Assembly (NCBI GenBank): GCA_023271515.1
Contig: JALPXQ010000021.1
Location: 1 to 17,235, forward strand
DNA length: 17,235 bases
From: Dehalococcoidia bacterium
Lineage (GTDB): Bacteria > Chloroflexota > Dehalococcoidia > SZUA-161 > SpSt-899
Direction: 5' to 3'
Of this stretch, positions 8,234 to 14,975 are shown one piece after another. The position numbers and the translations under genes were made by a program. The notes beneath the pieces were generated by a model. The model made no database searches. It was not told where the DNA came from and saw only the letters and a list, made by a program, of their open reading frames with translations. The stretch's first letter is position 1. Each line of letters begins with the position of its first letter.

Positions 8234-8266
8234 GTCTGAGGCCACCTGTGGATGGTGGCCTCAGAC
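8234..8266 (-). promoter_or_regulatory. Strong hairpin between binding-protein and permease genes
   Basis: GTCTGAGGCCACC (8234-8246) is followed after 7 bases by its perfect 13-base complement GGTGGCCTCAGAC (8254-8266). In the - strand transcript this hairpin lies 14 bases after the binding-protein stop and about 22 bases before the MalF-type start. No U-tract follows, so it is not a typical intrinsic terminator. Its place fits the known design in which a hairpin protects the binding-protein message from 3' decay, so that more binding protein than permease is made; partial attenuation is the alternative. Confidence 0.75.
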
Positions 8267-8280
8267 GTTCTACCTGGAGT

Positions 8281-9564
8281 CTACCTGCCATAGGCGTCGA
8301 TCGCGCTTGCCTCGATCGTCTGCAGCACGGTGTCCAAAGGTGTTCCACCGACGTAGTCCACCACACCGCTCCAGAAGGTTCCGGCGCCCACCGCCGCCGG
8401 CATCAGGTCGGAGGCGTCAAAGCGGAAGACCTCCGCTCCTGCCAGGAGACCAGCGGCTTTGGCAGTAAGGGGATCGGGATAGACCGCGGGATCAACGTTC
8501 CTGTTAACGGCCAGTTTGCCCAGCTCACCGACCCAGATGCCCTGAGCCTCGGCTGAAGCGAGGTAATTGAGCAACTCTCGTACCTCAGGGGTGTCCCTGA
8601 ACGCACTTATAAGATCCCCAGCTCCAAGCAACGGGGTCCCGTGCTCTGGTGATATGGGCGGGAATACGAAGAAGCTGAAATCCTCGCCCGGCACCAGATC
8701 GGGATTGGCCTCGAGGATGAAGTGCTGGATGAAGGTGGCCTGGCGATGCATATAGGCACGCGGTGGGTCGGTGAAAAGAGCGTTGGGCGACTCGCTGAAG
8801 GGGATCGTCAGTGCCCCTACCGTTCCACCGTCAACGAAATCCTCCCGGAGCACAATCTGCCCGAAGTGCTCCCAGGCTTTCTTCACCGCCGGATGGGTCC
8901 AGGGGATCTCATGATTGACCCACTTGTCGTAAAGCTCCGGCCCGGCTGTTCGGAGCATGATATCCTCGATCCAGTCCGTCCCCACCCAGCCGGTCGCTCC
9001 GCCCGACTCCATCCCCAGCGCCCACGGTGTCTTACCATCAGCGACGATCTGCTCGCTGAGAGCGATGAGTTCGTCCCAGGTGGTCGGAATCTCGTACCCG
9101 GCAGCCGCAAATGCCTTGGGGCTATACCAGACCAGGCTCTTGAGGTCTGCGGAGAGGAAGAGACCGTAGATATGCCCGTCAACGGTAGCCAGGTCGAGAA
9201 AGGCCTTCGGGTGATCCACCAGGTCGACGATACCATTGAGAGAGACCAGGTCTCCCATCTCAGCGAATTCCCGCATCTGTCCCGGATTAGGTATTGCAGC
9301 CACATCCGGCGGGATGCCGGCTAGCACCCGGGTGAGGAGCACCACAGGCATTTCTCGCCCAACGGTTTCCACCACTACATCGATCCCGGTCCTCTGTTCA
9401 AAGGGGGCCAAAGTCGTCAACAACGCCTCCAACTCCTCCCCGGCCCAGAGCACGGCCATGCTCACGCTCCTCTGCGGCACTTCCACTTCCGTTGGGGCTG
9501 GGCAGGCCGCGAGCATCATCGCCAGTAATACCACCAGCGAAACGGTTAGAAACTTTCTAGACAT
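8281..9564 (-). CDS. Sugar ABC transporter substrate-binding lipoprotein
   Basis: This is an extracytoplasmic solute-binding protein of the CUT1 (family 1, MalE-like) type. The N-terminus is a lipoprotein signal: a positive start (MSRK), a hydrophobic core and a lipobox LAAC with Cys21 as the lipidation site. The mature part has typical family features: DVVVETVGREMPVVLLTRVLAG, PPDVAAIPNPGQMREFAEMG and PTTWDELIALSEQI. The length of 427 residues is normal. The start has AGGAGG 5 bases upstream. It precedes both permease genes in the operon, as expected for the most highly expressed subunit. Ligand is not evident from sequence; trehalose or another alpha-glucoside is inferred from the downstream enzymes. 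Confidence 0.94.
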   Translation of the reverse strand: MSRKFLTVSLVVLLAMMLAACPAPTEVEVPQRSVSMAVLWAGEELEALLTTLAPFEQRTGIDVVVETVGREMPVVLLTRVLAGIPPDVAAIPNPGQMREFAEMGDLVSLNGIVDLVDHPKAFLDLATVDGHIYGLFLSADLKSLVWYSPKAFAAAGYEIPTTWDELIALSEQIVADGKTPWALGMESGGATGWVGTDWIEDIMLRTAGPELYDKWVNHEIPWTHPAVKKAWEHFGQIVLREDFVDGGTVGALTIPFSESPNALFTDPPRAYMHRQATFIQHFILEANPDLVPGEDFSFFVFPPISPEHGTPLLGAGDLISAFRDTPEVRELLNYLASAEAQGIWVGELGKLAVNRNVDPAVYPDPLTAKAAGLLAGAEVFRFDASDLMPAAVGAGTFWSGVVDYVGGTPLDTVLQTIEASAIDAYGR

Positions 9565-9575
9565 TCTTACCTCCT

Positions 9576-9689
9576 CTATTTGAGTTTATTCTGGTCTGCC
9601 AAGTCTCTCTTCTTTAACCGATGTATCACCTCCTCTGCTAATTCCCTCTTCTTTAACCCATCTATCACCTCCTCTGCCACTTTGTCCAC
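9576..9689 (-). CDS. Possible 37-residue peptide of 13-residue tandem repeats
   Basis: A short open frame starts at GTG 9689, one base after the ROK regulator stop (TGA-A-GTG), and ends with TAG exactly where the AGGAGG of the binding-protein gene begins. It reads as two 13-residue units, VAEEVIDGLKKRE and LAEEVIHRLKKRD, plus a degenerate third unit LADQNKLK. The helix would be amphipathic and charged. Differences between units include synonymous changes (AGG/AGA, TTA/TTG) and conservative ones (E/D), which fits a coding history. Against it: no good Shine-Dalgarno site, although reinitiation from the ROK stop is possible, and each unit carries AGGAGGTGATA, itself an ideal ribosome site, so the repeat could be regulatory. 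I do not recognise a family. Confidence 0.35.
   Translation of the reverse strand: MDKVAEEVIDGLKKRELAEEVIHRLKKRDLADQNKLK
9607..9677 (-). repeat. Tandem 39-base repeat upstream of the binding-protein gene
   Basis: CTCTTCTTTAACC-AT-TATCACCTCC-type sequence occurs twice on the + strand, at 9607-9638 and 9646-9677, with 30 of 32 bases identical and a period of 39. On the transcript strand each copy contains AGGAGGTGATA, a near-perfect complement of the 16S rRNA 3' end. In the upstream copy it is followed by ATG GGT TAA (a two-codon frame); in the other copy ATG has become ATC. Confidence 0.8.
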
Positions 9690-9690
9690 T

Positions 9691-10815
9691 TCAACAGCCC
9701 AGTCTCTCTACTAAATGCTCCGGCCTGCTGAAGAGATCTTGCAATACAGACAATGCCGCTCCCTTAGCGCAGGTGAACTGGCGATCTTGAGCTCTCGTCA
9801 CCTCGACCTGCCAGCCCAGATTCTCCTCTAACTCGGTGCTGAGGATCTTCTCGCACTCCTTGATGAAGAGCGCCTCGTATCTTCCCAAAATCTCCGCGTT
9901 GATCACGACCTGAGCGGGGTCAAAGAGCGTGACCAGGTTTAGGATCGGGATCATCAAGCGATCTTTCATCCTTGAGGCAGTCTCCTTTAGATCATAAGAG
10001 GAATCCAGCTCCTCCTGCAATACCCTCTCTAGCTGTCCATCCTCTCCTAGTTCCACATAGGCATGTTGCAGCGAGACCGCATTCCCGTGGGCCCCATGGA
10101 AGACCCTCCCCCCGATCAGGACGCTACTGCCCATGCGGATGTCGCCCTTGATCCCCCGCCTCAGGGTGACGTAAACCAACACTTCATCGGTATAGTTCAT
10201 GCAATGGCTCTCGGCGAGCGCCATGTAATTGGCATCGTTGTCCACGTATACCGGAACCCCCAGGGAGGCTTCCAGGATCGCTCTGACAGGAACGTCGGTC
10301 CATGAGGGGAGATTTCGGCCGAAGACGGTGATCCTATCGCCGTTGAGGAAGGCGGGGGCGCCCAGGCCGAGGGCGACTATCCGCTGGAGAGATAGGCCCT
10401 CCTCTTTGAGCATCTCTCTTACGCTCTCGCTGACGAACTCAAGCGTCTTGCCTGGGTCGGCAATGCACTGATCAGGTACGGTAAAACCCTTTGACGCCAG
10501 CGGTATCCCGTCCAGGCCGCATAAGATGAGGTTAAGCTCGGGCAATTCGAGGTCTCCTCCTATGGCGTACCGAGCCTGTCTGTTAAACGTATAGAGGAGG
10601 GGGCATCGTCCGCCCTGCGAAGGACCGTGTCCATCGTGTTCTACGAGCTCACGTCGGACAAGCTTGCCGATCGCTCTATCCACGGTTGGGCGGCTGAGGT
10701 TCAAACGGCTGCAGATAGCGCTCTTTGTTATCGGAGAGTCCTCTTTCAGGGCGAGAAGTACCCTCACTAAGTTCGTCTCCCGCAGCAACTGTTGGTTCTC
10801 AACTGTTAGCAACAC
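9691..10815 (-). CDS. ROK-family transcriptional repressor (NagC/XylR type)
   Basis: ROK regulators join an N-terminal winged helix-turn-helix to a sugar-binding, kinase-like body and repress sugar operons until an inducer binds. Here residues of about 28-58 form the helix-turn-helix (PITKSAICSRLNLSRPTVDR), followed by the linker GPSQGGRCPLLY (64-75). The body keeps IGGDLE (85-90) and VDNDANYMA (191-199), but the EIGH-type segment is degenerate (HGAHGNAVSL, 240-249) and the zinc cluster CxCGxxGC is missing, so catalysis is unlikely. The start is GTG at 10815 with an in-frame TAG directly before it; TTG at 10812 is the only close alternative. It is the first gene behind a strong promoter, suggesting autoregulation of the whole operon; the operator is not clear to me. 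Confidence 0.88.
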   Translation of the reverse strand: MLLTVENQQLLRETNLVRVLLALKEDSPITKSAICSRLNLSRPTVDRAIGKLVRRELVEHDGHGPSQGGRCPLLYTFNRQARYAIGGDLELPELNLILCGLDGIPLASKGFTVPDQCIADPGKTLEFVSESVREMLKEEGLSLQRIVALGLGAPAFLNGDRITVFGRNLPSWTDVPVRAILEASLGVPVYVDNDANYMALAESHCMNYTDEVLVYVTLRRGIKGDIRMGSSVLIGGRVFHGAHGNAVSLQHAYVELGEDGQLERVLQEELDSSYDLKETASRMKDRLMIPILNLVTLFDPAQVVINAEILGRYEALFIKECEKILSTELEENLGWQVEVTRAQDRQFTCAKGAALSVLQDLFSRPEHLVERLGC

Positions 10816-11111
10816 CTAACCGAATCCCCTTTCTTTAGCGCTTGATGGACTTACGGAAGGTGGTTTTGTAAAAGCTTGTTAATAAGTATACCAGGGATCC
10901 GTTGTCTTGTCAAGAGCTAGAGCAGACATTAGATCGGAGATAGATTAATGCCCCTGGCGGGCAGGGAGACTTGAGATAGTTTCCTATCCCACGGGGCTGG
11001 GCTATAGCTATATCGTTTGAGGAGGGCAAGCAGTACCCCCGGCTAGAACCACCACACTGGCTTCCGAGTGACCTGCGCAAAGAAGGGGGCAGATTGGCGC
11101 GTGTCTCCTGG
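10816..11111. other. Intergenic region between the two - strand units
   Basis: These 296 bases contain no convincing gene. The part nearest the ROK regulator holds its promoter. The remainder (about 10920-11111) is GC-rich with short inverted pieces such as ATAGCTAT and no clear terminator with a T-tract for the upstream nucleotidyltransferase gene. Confidence 0.6.
10885..10913 (-). promoter_or_regulatory. Sigma70-type promoter of the carbohydrate operon
   Basis: On the - strand TTGACA (10913-10908) and TATACT (10890-10885) are separated by exactly 17 bases. Transcription should begin near 10878, giving a leader of about 60 bases before the ROK regulator GTG. A perfect -35 and a 5/6 -10 predict strong basal activity, consistent with a need for a repressor. 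Confidence 0.85.
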
Positions 11112-12020
11112 CTATGCTCGTTTAACGATCGTACCTTCCCCCACCAGGCACCCTCGCAGATCCACCCCTTTTAGGTGACAGTCTCGGTCGATCACACACC
11201 CTATAATCGAAGACTCTTCGATTGACACACCGCTCAGGATAACCGAGCTTCTCACCGTTGACCCCTCAACCACCACGTGCTCATCTAACCAGTTGTCCCG
11301 CCCCGAATATTCCTGGTTTGCCTCGATGTAGGTAGCGCGGTCACCGATGTCGTACCATCGTGTATCGAATATGAATGGATCGATCCTTAGTCTCTTTTCC
11401 TTAAGAAGCCAGGCGTTAAAGTACCCGGGGGCATCTTTACCGGTCTCTGCCCTCCGGAGGAACTCGTTGATTAGTGGCAAGATTCCCTTAGGATAGATGT
11501 AACAGGCCGTGCTTGCCAGGGTTGATCTCGGGGCCCGGGGCTTCTCCTGGAAGTCAGTTATTTGAGCCCCTTCGACGATCGCCACTCCATATCGGTTACG
11601 CACCCGTTCTATATCCTTGACATCATATAGGGCTATTAGCAGATTACCACGATAGGCATCGATGAATTGGCTCAATGAGAATTTGAATAGGTTATCACCG
11701 CCGAGCACCAGAATGTCGTCGTCAATCTCCAATCTCTCTATGAGGAAGTTGAGCGCTCCTACGGTCCCCAATTTCTCCTGCTCTGTGGTGGTTTCTTCGA
11801 TCACCAACTCGAGATCTCGTCCTGTCTGGGCGCGCCAAGCCTCAAACTGAGAAGCGAACCGCCGGTTGGTGGAGATGACCGGCCGATCGGGAAGGAGACA
11901 GTCATCCAGAATATAATCGATGATCGGCTTTCCCGCCACCGGAAGAAGCGGTTTCGGACGGTTGATAGTGATCGGGTGCAGGCGAGTAGCATATCCGCCG
12001 GCGAGGATAATCGTCTTCAT
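11112..12020 (-). CDS. Sugar-1-phosphate nucleotidyltransferase
   Basis: This enzyme family joins a sugar-1-phosphate to an NTP to give an NDP-sugar and pyrophosphate. The N-terminal Rossmann-like domain starts with the signature ILAGGYATRLHPIT and RPKPLLPVAGKP (5-32), with GTVGAL (85-90) and GGDN (107-110) for nucleotide and metal binding. From about residue 240 the spacing of V/I/S residues suggests a short left-handed beta-helix (VVVEGSTVRSSVILSGVSIE). At 302 residues it resembles RmlA/GlmU-N-like and archaeal mannose- or glucose-1-phosphate transferases. The start overlaps the isomerase stop by one base (TAATG), with GGAGG 6 bases before ATG, so the two are coupled. Its neighbour makes mannose-6- or glucose-6-phosphate, so GDP-mannose or NDP-glucose is a fair guess; the sugar and nucleotide are not determined. 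Confidence 0.85.
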   Translation of the reverse strand: MKTIILAGGYATRLHPITINRPKPLLPVAGKPIIDYILDDCLLPDRPVISTNRRFASQFEAWRAQTGRDLELVIEETTTEQEKLGTVGALNFLIERLEIDDDILVLGGDNLFKFSLSQFIDAYRGNLLIALYDVKDIERVRNRYGVAIVEGAQITDFQEKPRAPRSTLASTACYIYPKGILPLINEFLRRAETGKDAPGYFNAWLLKEKRLRIDPFIFDTRWYDIGDRATYIEANQEYSGRDNWLDEHVVVEGSTVRSSVILSGVSIEESSIIGCVIDRDCHLKGVDLRGCLVGEGTIVKRA

Positions 12021-13081
12021 TACTGTCCTCCCTCCGCCATTTCTCCGGCCTTCAGTTCTTTTTTCAATTCTTCGATCAAAGAAACGGGGGTCGGATCGAC
12101 CCCGTTTAAGAGGGCGAGGTAGAAGCTTACGTAGTCACCGAGGTAAATCTGAGAGAAGACCTGGGCGATCTCGCTCGCACCAGTTGCCACAACCTCGGTG
12201 AAGCGGAGTTTCTTGCCGAACAGACCCTTCATGATCCTGATGCGGTCAAGGTTTCCAGGGAGGTCATAATCGTTCCGCAGGAGGACAATGAACTGGTTTG
12301 CCAGTAGCTCCGCCTTGACTTGAGCGAGTATCTCGTTATGGTTCAACTCCGGGATGGCGTTCCAGAATGCCGCTTGCTTGGCGTTCTCATTTATCTGGGT
12401 CTTCCATCGCATCGCAACGAGATCGGTGTTGTCCGTGGTCCCGTAGACTAGAGGAACGTTGCCGAACAGGGTGCAAGCCAGCTTCTTCGCCGGATTCTCT
12501 ATGGTTGGAACGTCGCAGGTGCATTGAGTCTCTATCGCCCGAAGCCCTTGCAGCACGCCTTCCCAGGGAATTGTTCCCTTCAGGGCTCCGATTATGGACA
12601 TCACCTCAAGCAATGGGATGGCGAGGTACCCCATTGCCGCCCGGGGCTGGTAACCTGAGGGAATCTTCAAAAACGGGATTTGATGAGTTCTGGCGATTTC
12701 CTCTATTCTTCCCCCGCTTGAGATGCAGAGTGCCGGGATAGCCCTCTCGATCCCCTGATCGAGAGCCGATAGGGTCTCCACCGTATTCCCGGAGTAGCTG
12801 ATCGTCACCAACAAAGTGTGCTTGTCGGCAAATCCAGGCAGGGAGTAACTTCGGTTGACAAAGACGGGAATCCGCGAAAAACGCCGCGCCATATCTCCAG
12901 CCATTGCCGAGCCACCCATCCCGCAGACGATGATCTTGTCGAGCTTCTCTGTCGCCGGGCGCTCAAATCGTTTCCCGATCTCGATTGCGTCCCGGCACTG
13001 GTCAGGAAAGCGGTCGAGGACGGCGATCATCCGTTCCCGGTCGTATCTTGCAAGGAGTTCTCCACTGTCCAGGCTGCTCAT
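12020..13081 (-). CDS. Bifunctional phosphoglucose/phosphomannose isomerase
   Basis: This PGI/PMI family interconverts glucose-6-phosphate or mannose-6-phosphate with fructose-6-phosphate and is common in archaea and several bacterial phyla. Two SIS domains are seen: CGMGGSAMAGD near 52-62, the sugar-phosphate loop TISYSGNTVETLS near 92-104, YQPRAAMGYL near 144-153, and the catalytic C-terminal block INENAKQAAFWNAIPELNH near 251-269. The ATG at 13081 is chosen because the family begins shortly before the 'D..M...L..FP.Q' segment; its ribosome site (AGGGTGG) is poorly spaced. A TTG at 13138 with AGGA upstream would add 19 residues that look non-conserved. The length of 353 matches the family. 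It is the first gene of a two-gene unit and divergent from the pfk remnant, which catalyses the next glycolytic step. Confidence 0.88.
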   Translation of the reverse strand: MSSLDSGELLARYDRERMIAVLDRFPDQCRDAIEIGKRFERPATEKLDKIIVCGMGGSAMAGDMARRFSRIPVFVNRSYSLPGFADKHTLLVTISYSGNTVETLSALDQGIERAIPALCISSGGRIEEIARTHQIPFLKIPSGYQPRAAMGYLAIPLLEVMSIIGALKGTIPWEGVLQGLRAIETQCTCDVPTIENPAKKLACTLFGNVPLVYGTTDNTDLVAMRWKTQINENAKQAAFWNAIPELNHNEILAQVKAELLANQFIVLLRNDYDLPGNLDRIRIMKGLFGKKLRFTEVVATGASEIAQVFSQIYLGDYVSFYLALLNGVDPTPVSLIEELKKELKAGEMAEGGQ

Positions 13082-13196
13082 GCCACCCTGATAATAACAC
13101 GAACTGGAGCTCTTTTCAAAGACAGTGCCATTGATCAATGTCGCTTCCTCGTAAAAATAGGCGAGGGCGATAAGGCGCTCAGATTGAATCGGCGGC

Positions 13197-13225
13197 TTGA
13201 CAAAGGGGAAACATCGTTATAGACT
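13197..13225 (+). promoter_or_regulatory. Candidate promoter of the ruined pfk gene
   Basis: TTGACA (13197-13202) is followed after 17 bases by TAGACT (13220-13225), a 4/6 match to TATAAT. A start near 13232 would leave a leader of about 40 bases before the pfk ATG at 13274. Moderate support only; an alternative -10, TATAGA at 13218, gives 15-base spacing. This is also the divergent upstream region of the PGI/PMI gene, for which I see no clear promoter. Confidence 0.5.
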
Positions 13226-13307
13226 CTCCTCAGATGAGCTGAGAAATCAACTGCCCCGGAGGATGAATTTGAGATGAAGAAAATAGTTATTTCCACTGGC
13301 GGGGGCG

Positions 13308-13480
13308 ATGCTCCCGGGTTAAATGCGTTGACACTCCCCAGCACTAAAGTGCGGGGATTCTCGGGGTTGCCCCCGAGCAACACAGGTGCCAGTTGAACCG
13401 TACACCTGAGGCCGGTGCCATCGCGGCTACTACAGGGATTCCTCCCTGATACCTGGAGAGAATATTTACAGCGCCAAGGA
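13308..13480 (-). ncRNA. Predicted omegaRNA (reRNA) at the 3' end of tnpB
   Basis: TnpB proteins use an RNA made from the end of their own gene and the element's right end, with the guide read from flanking DNA past the border. Here the scaffold would cover the last part of tnpB and the right-end hairpin, and the guide would begin at 13327 and read 5'-CGCATTTAACCCGGGAGCAT on the - strand, which is pfk DNA. The 5' limit is arbitrary. Placement rests on family knowledge and the defined right end, not on a direct RNA signal. Confidence 0.45.
13336..13356 (-). repeat. Right-end hairpin of the IS element
   Basis: CCCC-A-GCAC-TAAA-GTGC-GGGG: stems 13336-13339/13353-13356 and 13341-13344/13349-13352, with one bulged base and a four-base loop. 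The tnpB stop codon (13344-13346) overlaps the loop. GAAT of the - strand (13360-13357) is at its 5' foot and TCAA 4 bases past its 3' foot. Confidence 0.92.
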
Positions 13481-14534
13481 CATCACGATGAGATTGAAAA
13501 CCACATTTGCAACTGAATTTCCGACTATTGGGATTTACCCAGGAACCACAAGCTGGGCAAGTATGGCTCGTTCCCCTTTCATCCTTAGGAATGAACCTGA
13601 TCCCATACTCAGCGAGCTTGTATTCTACCTGGAACCTGATCCTGCTGAAGGCCCACTGATGGATCTTTTGATTGGTCTTCTTCCCATAGTTGGTACCCCG
13701 GCGGATGTGGGTGGTATCTCCATAAACCACCGTCGAGACACTATTTGTCCTGCAGGTCTCGACAAAATGACGGGTTATCTTGTGCTCGGTATCCTTTATG
13801 CGGTTATTGATTTTCTTGAGTCTTCTTCTCTTGAACTGGAGAAGTTTTCCTTTTCGGTGACTGCCCTTCTTTTTTCTGCTGAGTTTGGAATGGAAGGAGG
13901 ATTTCACCTTTTCCCGGTACTGTTTCTGGGCACGGAGAGACCGGCCGTTATAGATGGTGCCCTTTTCTCCATCGAAGACAGCAATGGGATGTATCTCTCC
14001 AGGATCAACAGCAACAGCCTTACCATCTGGCGAAATGGTTTGCGTCTCATGTGTGACTACCAATCTAAGATAGTAGCCGTTATCCCAGACAATTTCAGCC
14101 ATTCTGGGATGGGGAAGAACCTTACCCTTAGGAATAGAAACAACAACTGGAGGATTTCCTTTACCACAGGAAAGCTCAATATTTCCATTTCTAAGGTGGA
14201 TTGCTGAGCCCTTGAAGGGAATGCAAAAGTATTTGGACCTTCTCAAGGGCGGTTTGGCTTCGGGATTAGTTTTCTTATTCTCCCAGTAGCTCTTGAGGGA
14301 GGCAAAGTATTTCTGTATAACAGCTTGGGTAGTTTGAGAATGAAGTTTATCGGATTTGATGATTTTCTGCACCTGAGACTCTTTGAGCCAGATACCCTTC
14401 TTGCGGTGGATCTTGTGAATATAGGAGATAGTTTTGGAATAGACCCGACCACATTCCCTGGCAAGCGTATCAAGCTGCTCAGTCCTATCGAGCTTAATGG
14501 TGATGGTGCGATAACTAACTGCGGCTTTGGGCAT
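13344..14534 (-). CDS. tnpB: TnpB RNA-guided nuclease (IS605 OrfB) with altered RuvC-II site
   Basis: TnpB is the RNA-guided DNA nuclease carried by IS200/IS605 elements and the ancestor of Cas12. The N-terminal wedge half spans about 1-165. The RuvC parts are AVDPGEIHPIAVF (Asp177), STVVYGDTTHIRRG (267-280) and SHRDVLGAVNI (Asp351). A zinc ribbon is formed by Cys326, Cys329, Cys342 and Cys344. The second RuvC block has Gly272 where the standard family has Glu (the 'IVIEDL' motif); Glu319 in DERGTSHTCPACG is a candidate substitute. The length of 396 is normal and there are no stops or frameshifts. ATG at 14534 has AGAGGT 7 bases upstream and overlaps tnpA by 20 bases. The stop lies in the right-end hairpin. 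Confidence 0.93.
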   Translation of the reverse strand: MPKAAVSYRTITIKLDRTEQLDTLARECGRVYSKTISYIHKIHRKKGIWLKESQVQKIIKSDKLHSQTTQAVIQKYFASLKSYWENKKTNPEAKPPLRRSKYFCIPFKGSAIHLRNGNIELSCGKGNPPVVVSIPKGKVLPHPRMAEIVWDNGYYLRLVVTHETQTISPDGKAVAVDPGEIHPIAVFDGEKGTIYNGRSLRAQKQYREKVKSSFHSKLSRKKKGSHRKGKLLQFKRRRLKKINNRIKDTEHKITRHFVETCRTNSVSTVVYGDTTHIRRGTNYGKKTNQKIHQWAFSRIRFQVEYKLAEYGIRFIPKDERGTSHTCPACGSWVNPNSRKFSCKCGFQSHRDVLGAVNILSRYQGGIPVVAAMAPASGVRFNWHLCCSGATPRIPAL

Positions 14535-14904
14535 CGATATACCTCTGTATGGTTTCTGAACTCACATTACCAGCGGTGGAAACAAAATAACTATTGGTCC
14601 AGAGTGAAGGTATCTTAAGCAAATGTGGAAACTCTTTTCTCAAATAATGGGCACTCCTACCCTTGAAAGCCTTGACCAGTTTATGCAAGGTCAACTGGGG
14701 ATAACAGGAAACAAAGATATGCAAGTGGTCGGGCATGATCTCAAGTGCAAGGATCTCTACCCCTTTCTCGCTAGCTACCTCTCTGAGTATAGTTTCAAGC
14801 CTTTGCTTGACATTATTCACCAAAATAGGGCGTCTCCGTTTAGGACACCAGATAAGATGATAATTAATAAGATAAACCTGGTTTCTGGAATGTCGATATT
14901 CCAT
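14515..14904 (-). CDS. tnpA: IS200/IS605 Y1-type HUH transposase TnpA
   Basis: This small transposase cuts and rejoins single-stranded IS ends using one tyrosine. The HUH metal motif is MPDHLHIF (His60, His62), and the nucleophile helix is ETIQRYIDAQS with Tyr122 and Gln126, the same Tyr-to-Gln spacing as in IS608 TnpA (Tyr127, Gln131). At 129 residues it is slightly shorter than IS608 TnpA, losing only the C-terminal tail. The gene lies on the - strand just inside the left end and overlaps tnpB, the usual tnpA-tnpB order when both point the same way. No Shine-Dalgarno site precedes the ATG; a strong promoter ends 9 bases upstream, so the message may be leaderless. Confidence 0.96.
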   Translation of the reverse strand: MEYRHSRNQVYLINYHLIWCPKRRRPILVNNVKQRLETILREVASEKGVEILALEIMPDHLHIFVSCYPQLTLHKLVKAFKGRSAHYLRKEFPHLLKIPSLWTNSYFVSTAGNVSSETIQRYIDAQSRS

Positions 14905-14913
14905 GGTGTTATT

Positions 14914-14942
14914 AGCATATCACAAAACAACACAAATGTCAA
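14914..14942 (-). promoter_or_regulatory. Promoter of tnpA, probably leaderless
   Basis: On the - strand TTGACA (14942-14937) and TATGCT (14919-14914) are separated by 17 bases. Only 9 bases (AATAACACC) separate the -10 box from ATG at 14904, so transcription would begin about 1-4 bases before the start codon. The promoter lies inside the element, between the left-end hairpin and tnpA. Confidence 0.75.
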
Positions 14943-14954
14943 GCGGCGATTCAT

Positions 14955-14975
14955 CCCCTCGACTAAAGTCGGGGG
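14955..14975 (-). repeat. Left-end hairpin of the IS element
   Basis: CCCC-T-CGAC-TAAA-GTCG-GGGG: same architecture as the right-end hairpin, with a bulged base and a TAAA loop. AAAG of the - strand (14979-14976) forms its 5' foot, and 14 bases separate that foot from the TTAC cleavage flank at 14997-14994. Confidence 0.92.

Noticed and set aside
8722..9324. 200-residue open frame on the + strand opposite the binding-protein gene
   Set aside because: It is a shadow of a well-supported lipoprotein gene, with His/Arg/Pro-rich composition typical of antisense frames.
10838..10849. Imperfect palindrome near AGCGCT in the ROK regulator leader as an operator
   Set aside because: Only 4 of 6 half-site positions match outside chance expectation, and no second copy is seen near the promoter.
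13488..14207. 239-residue open frame on the + strand opposite tnpB
   Set aside because: It is antisense to a clear tnpB, has no recognisable domain and no ribosome site.
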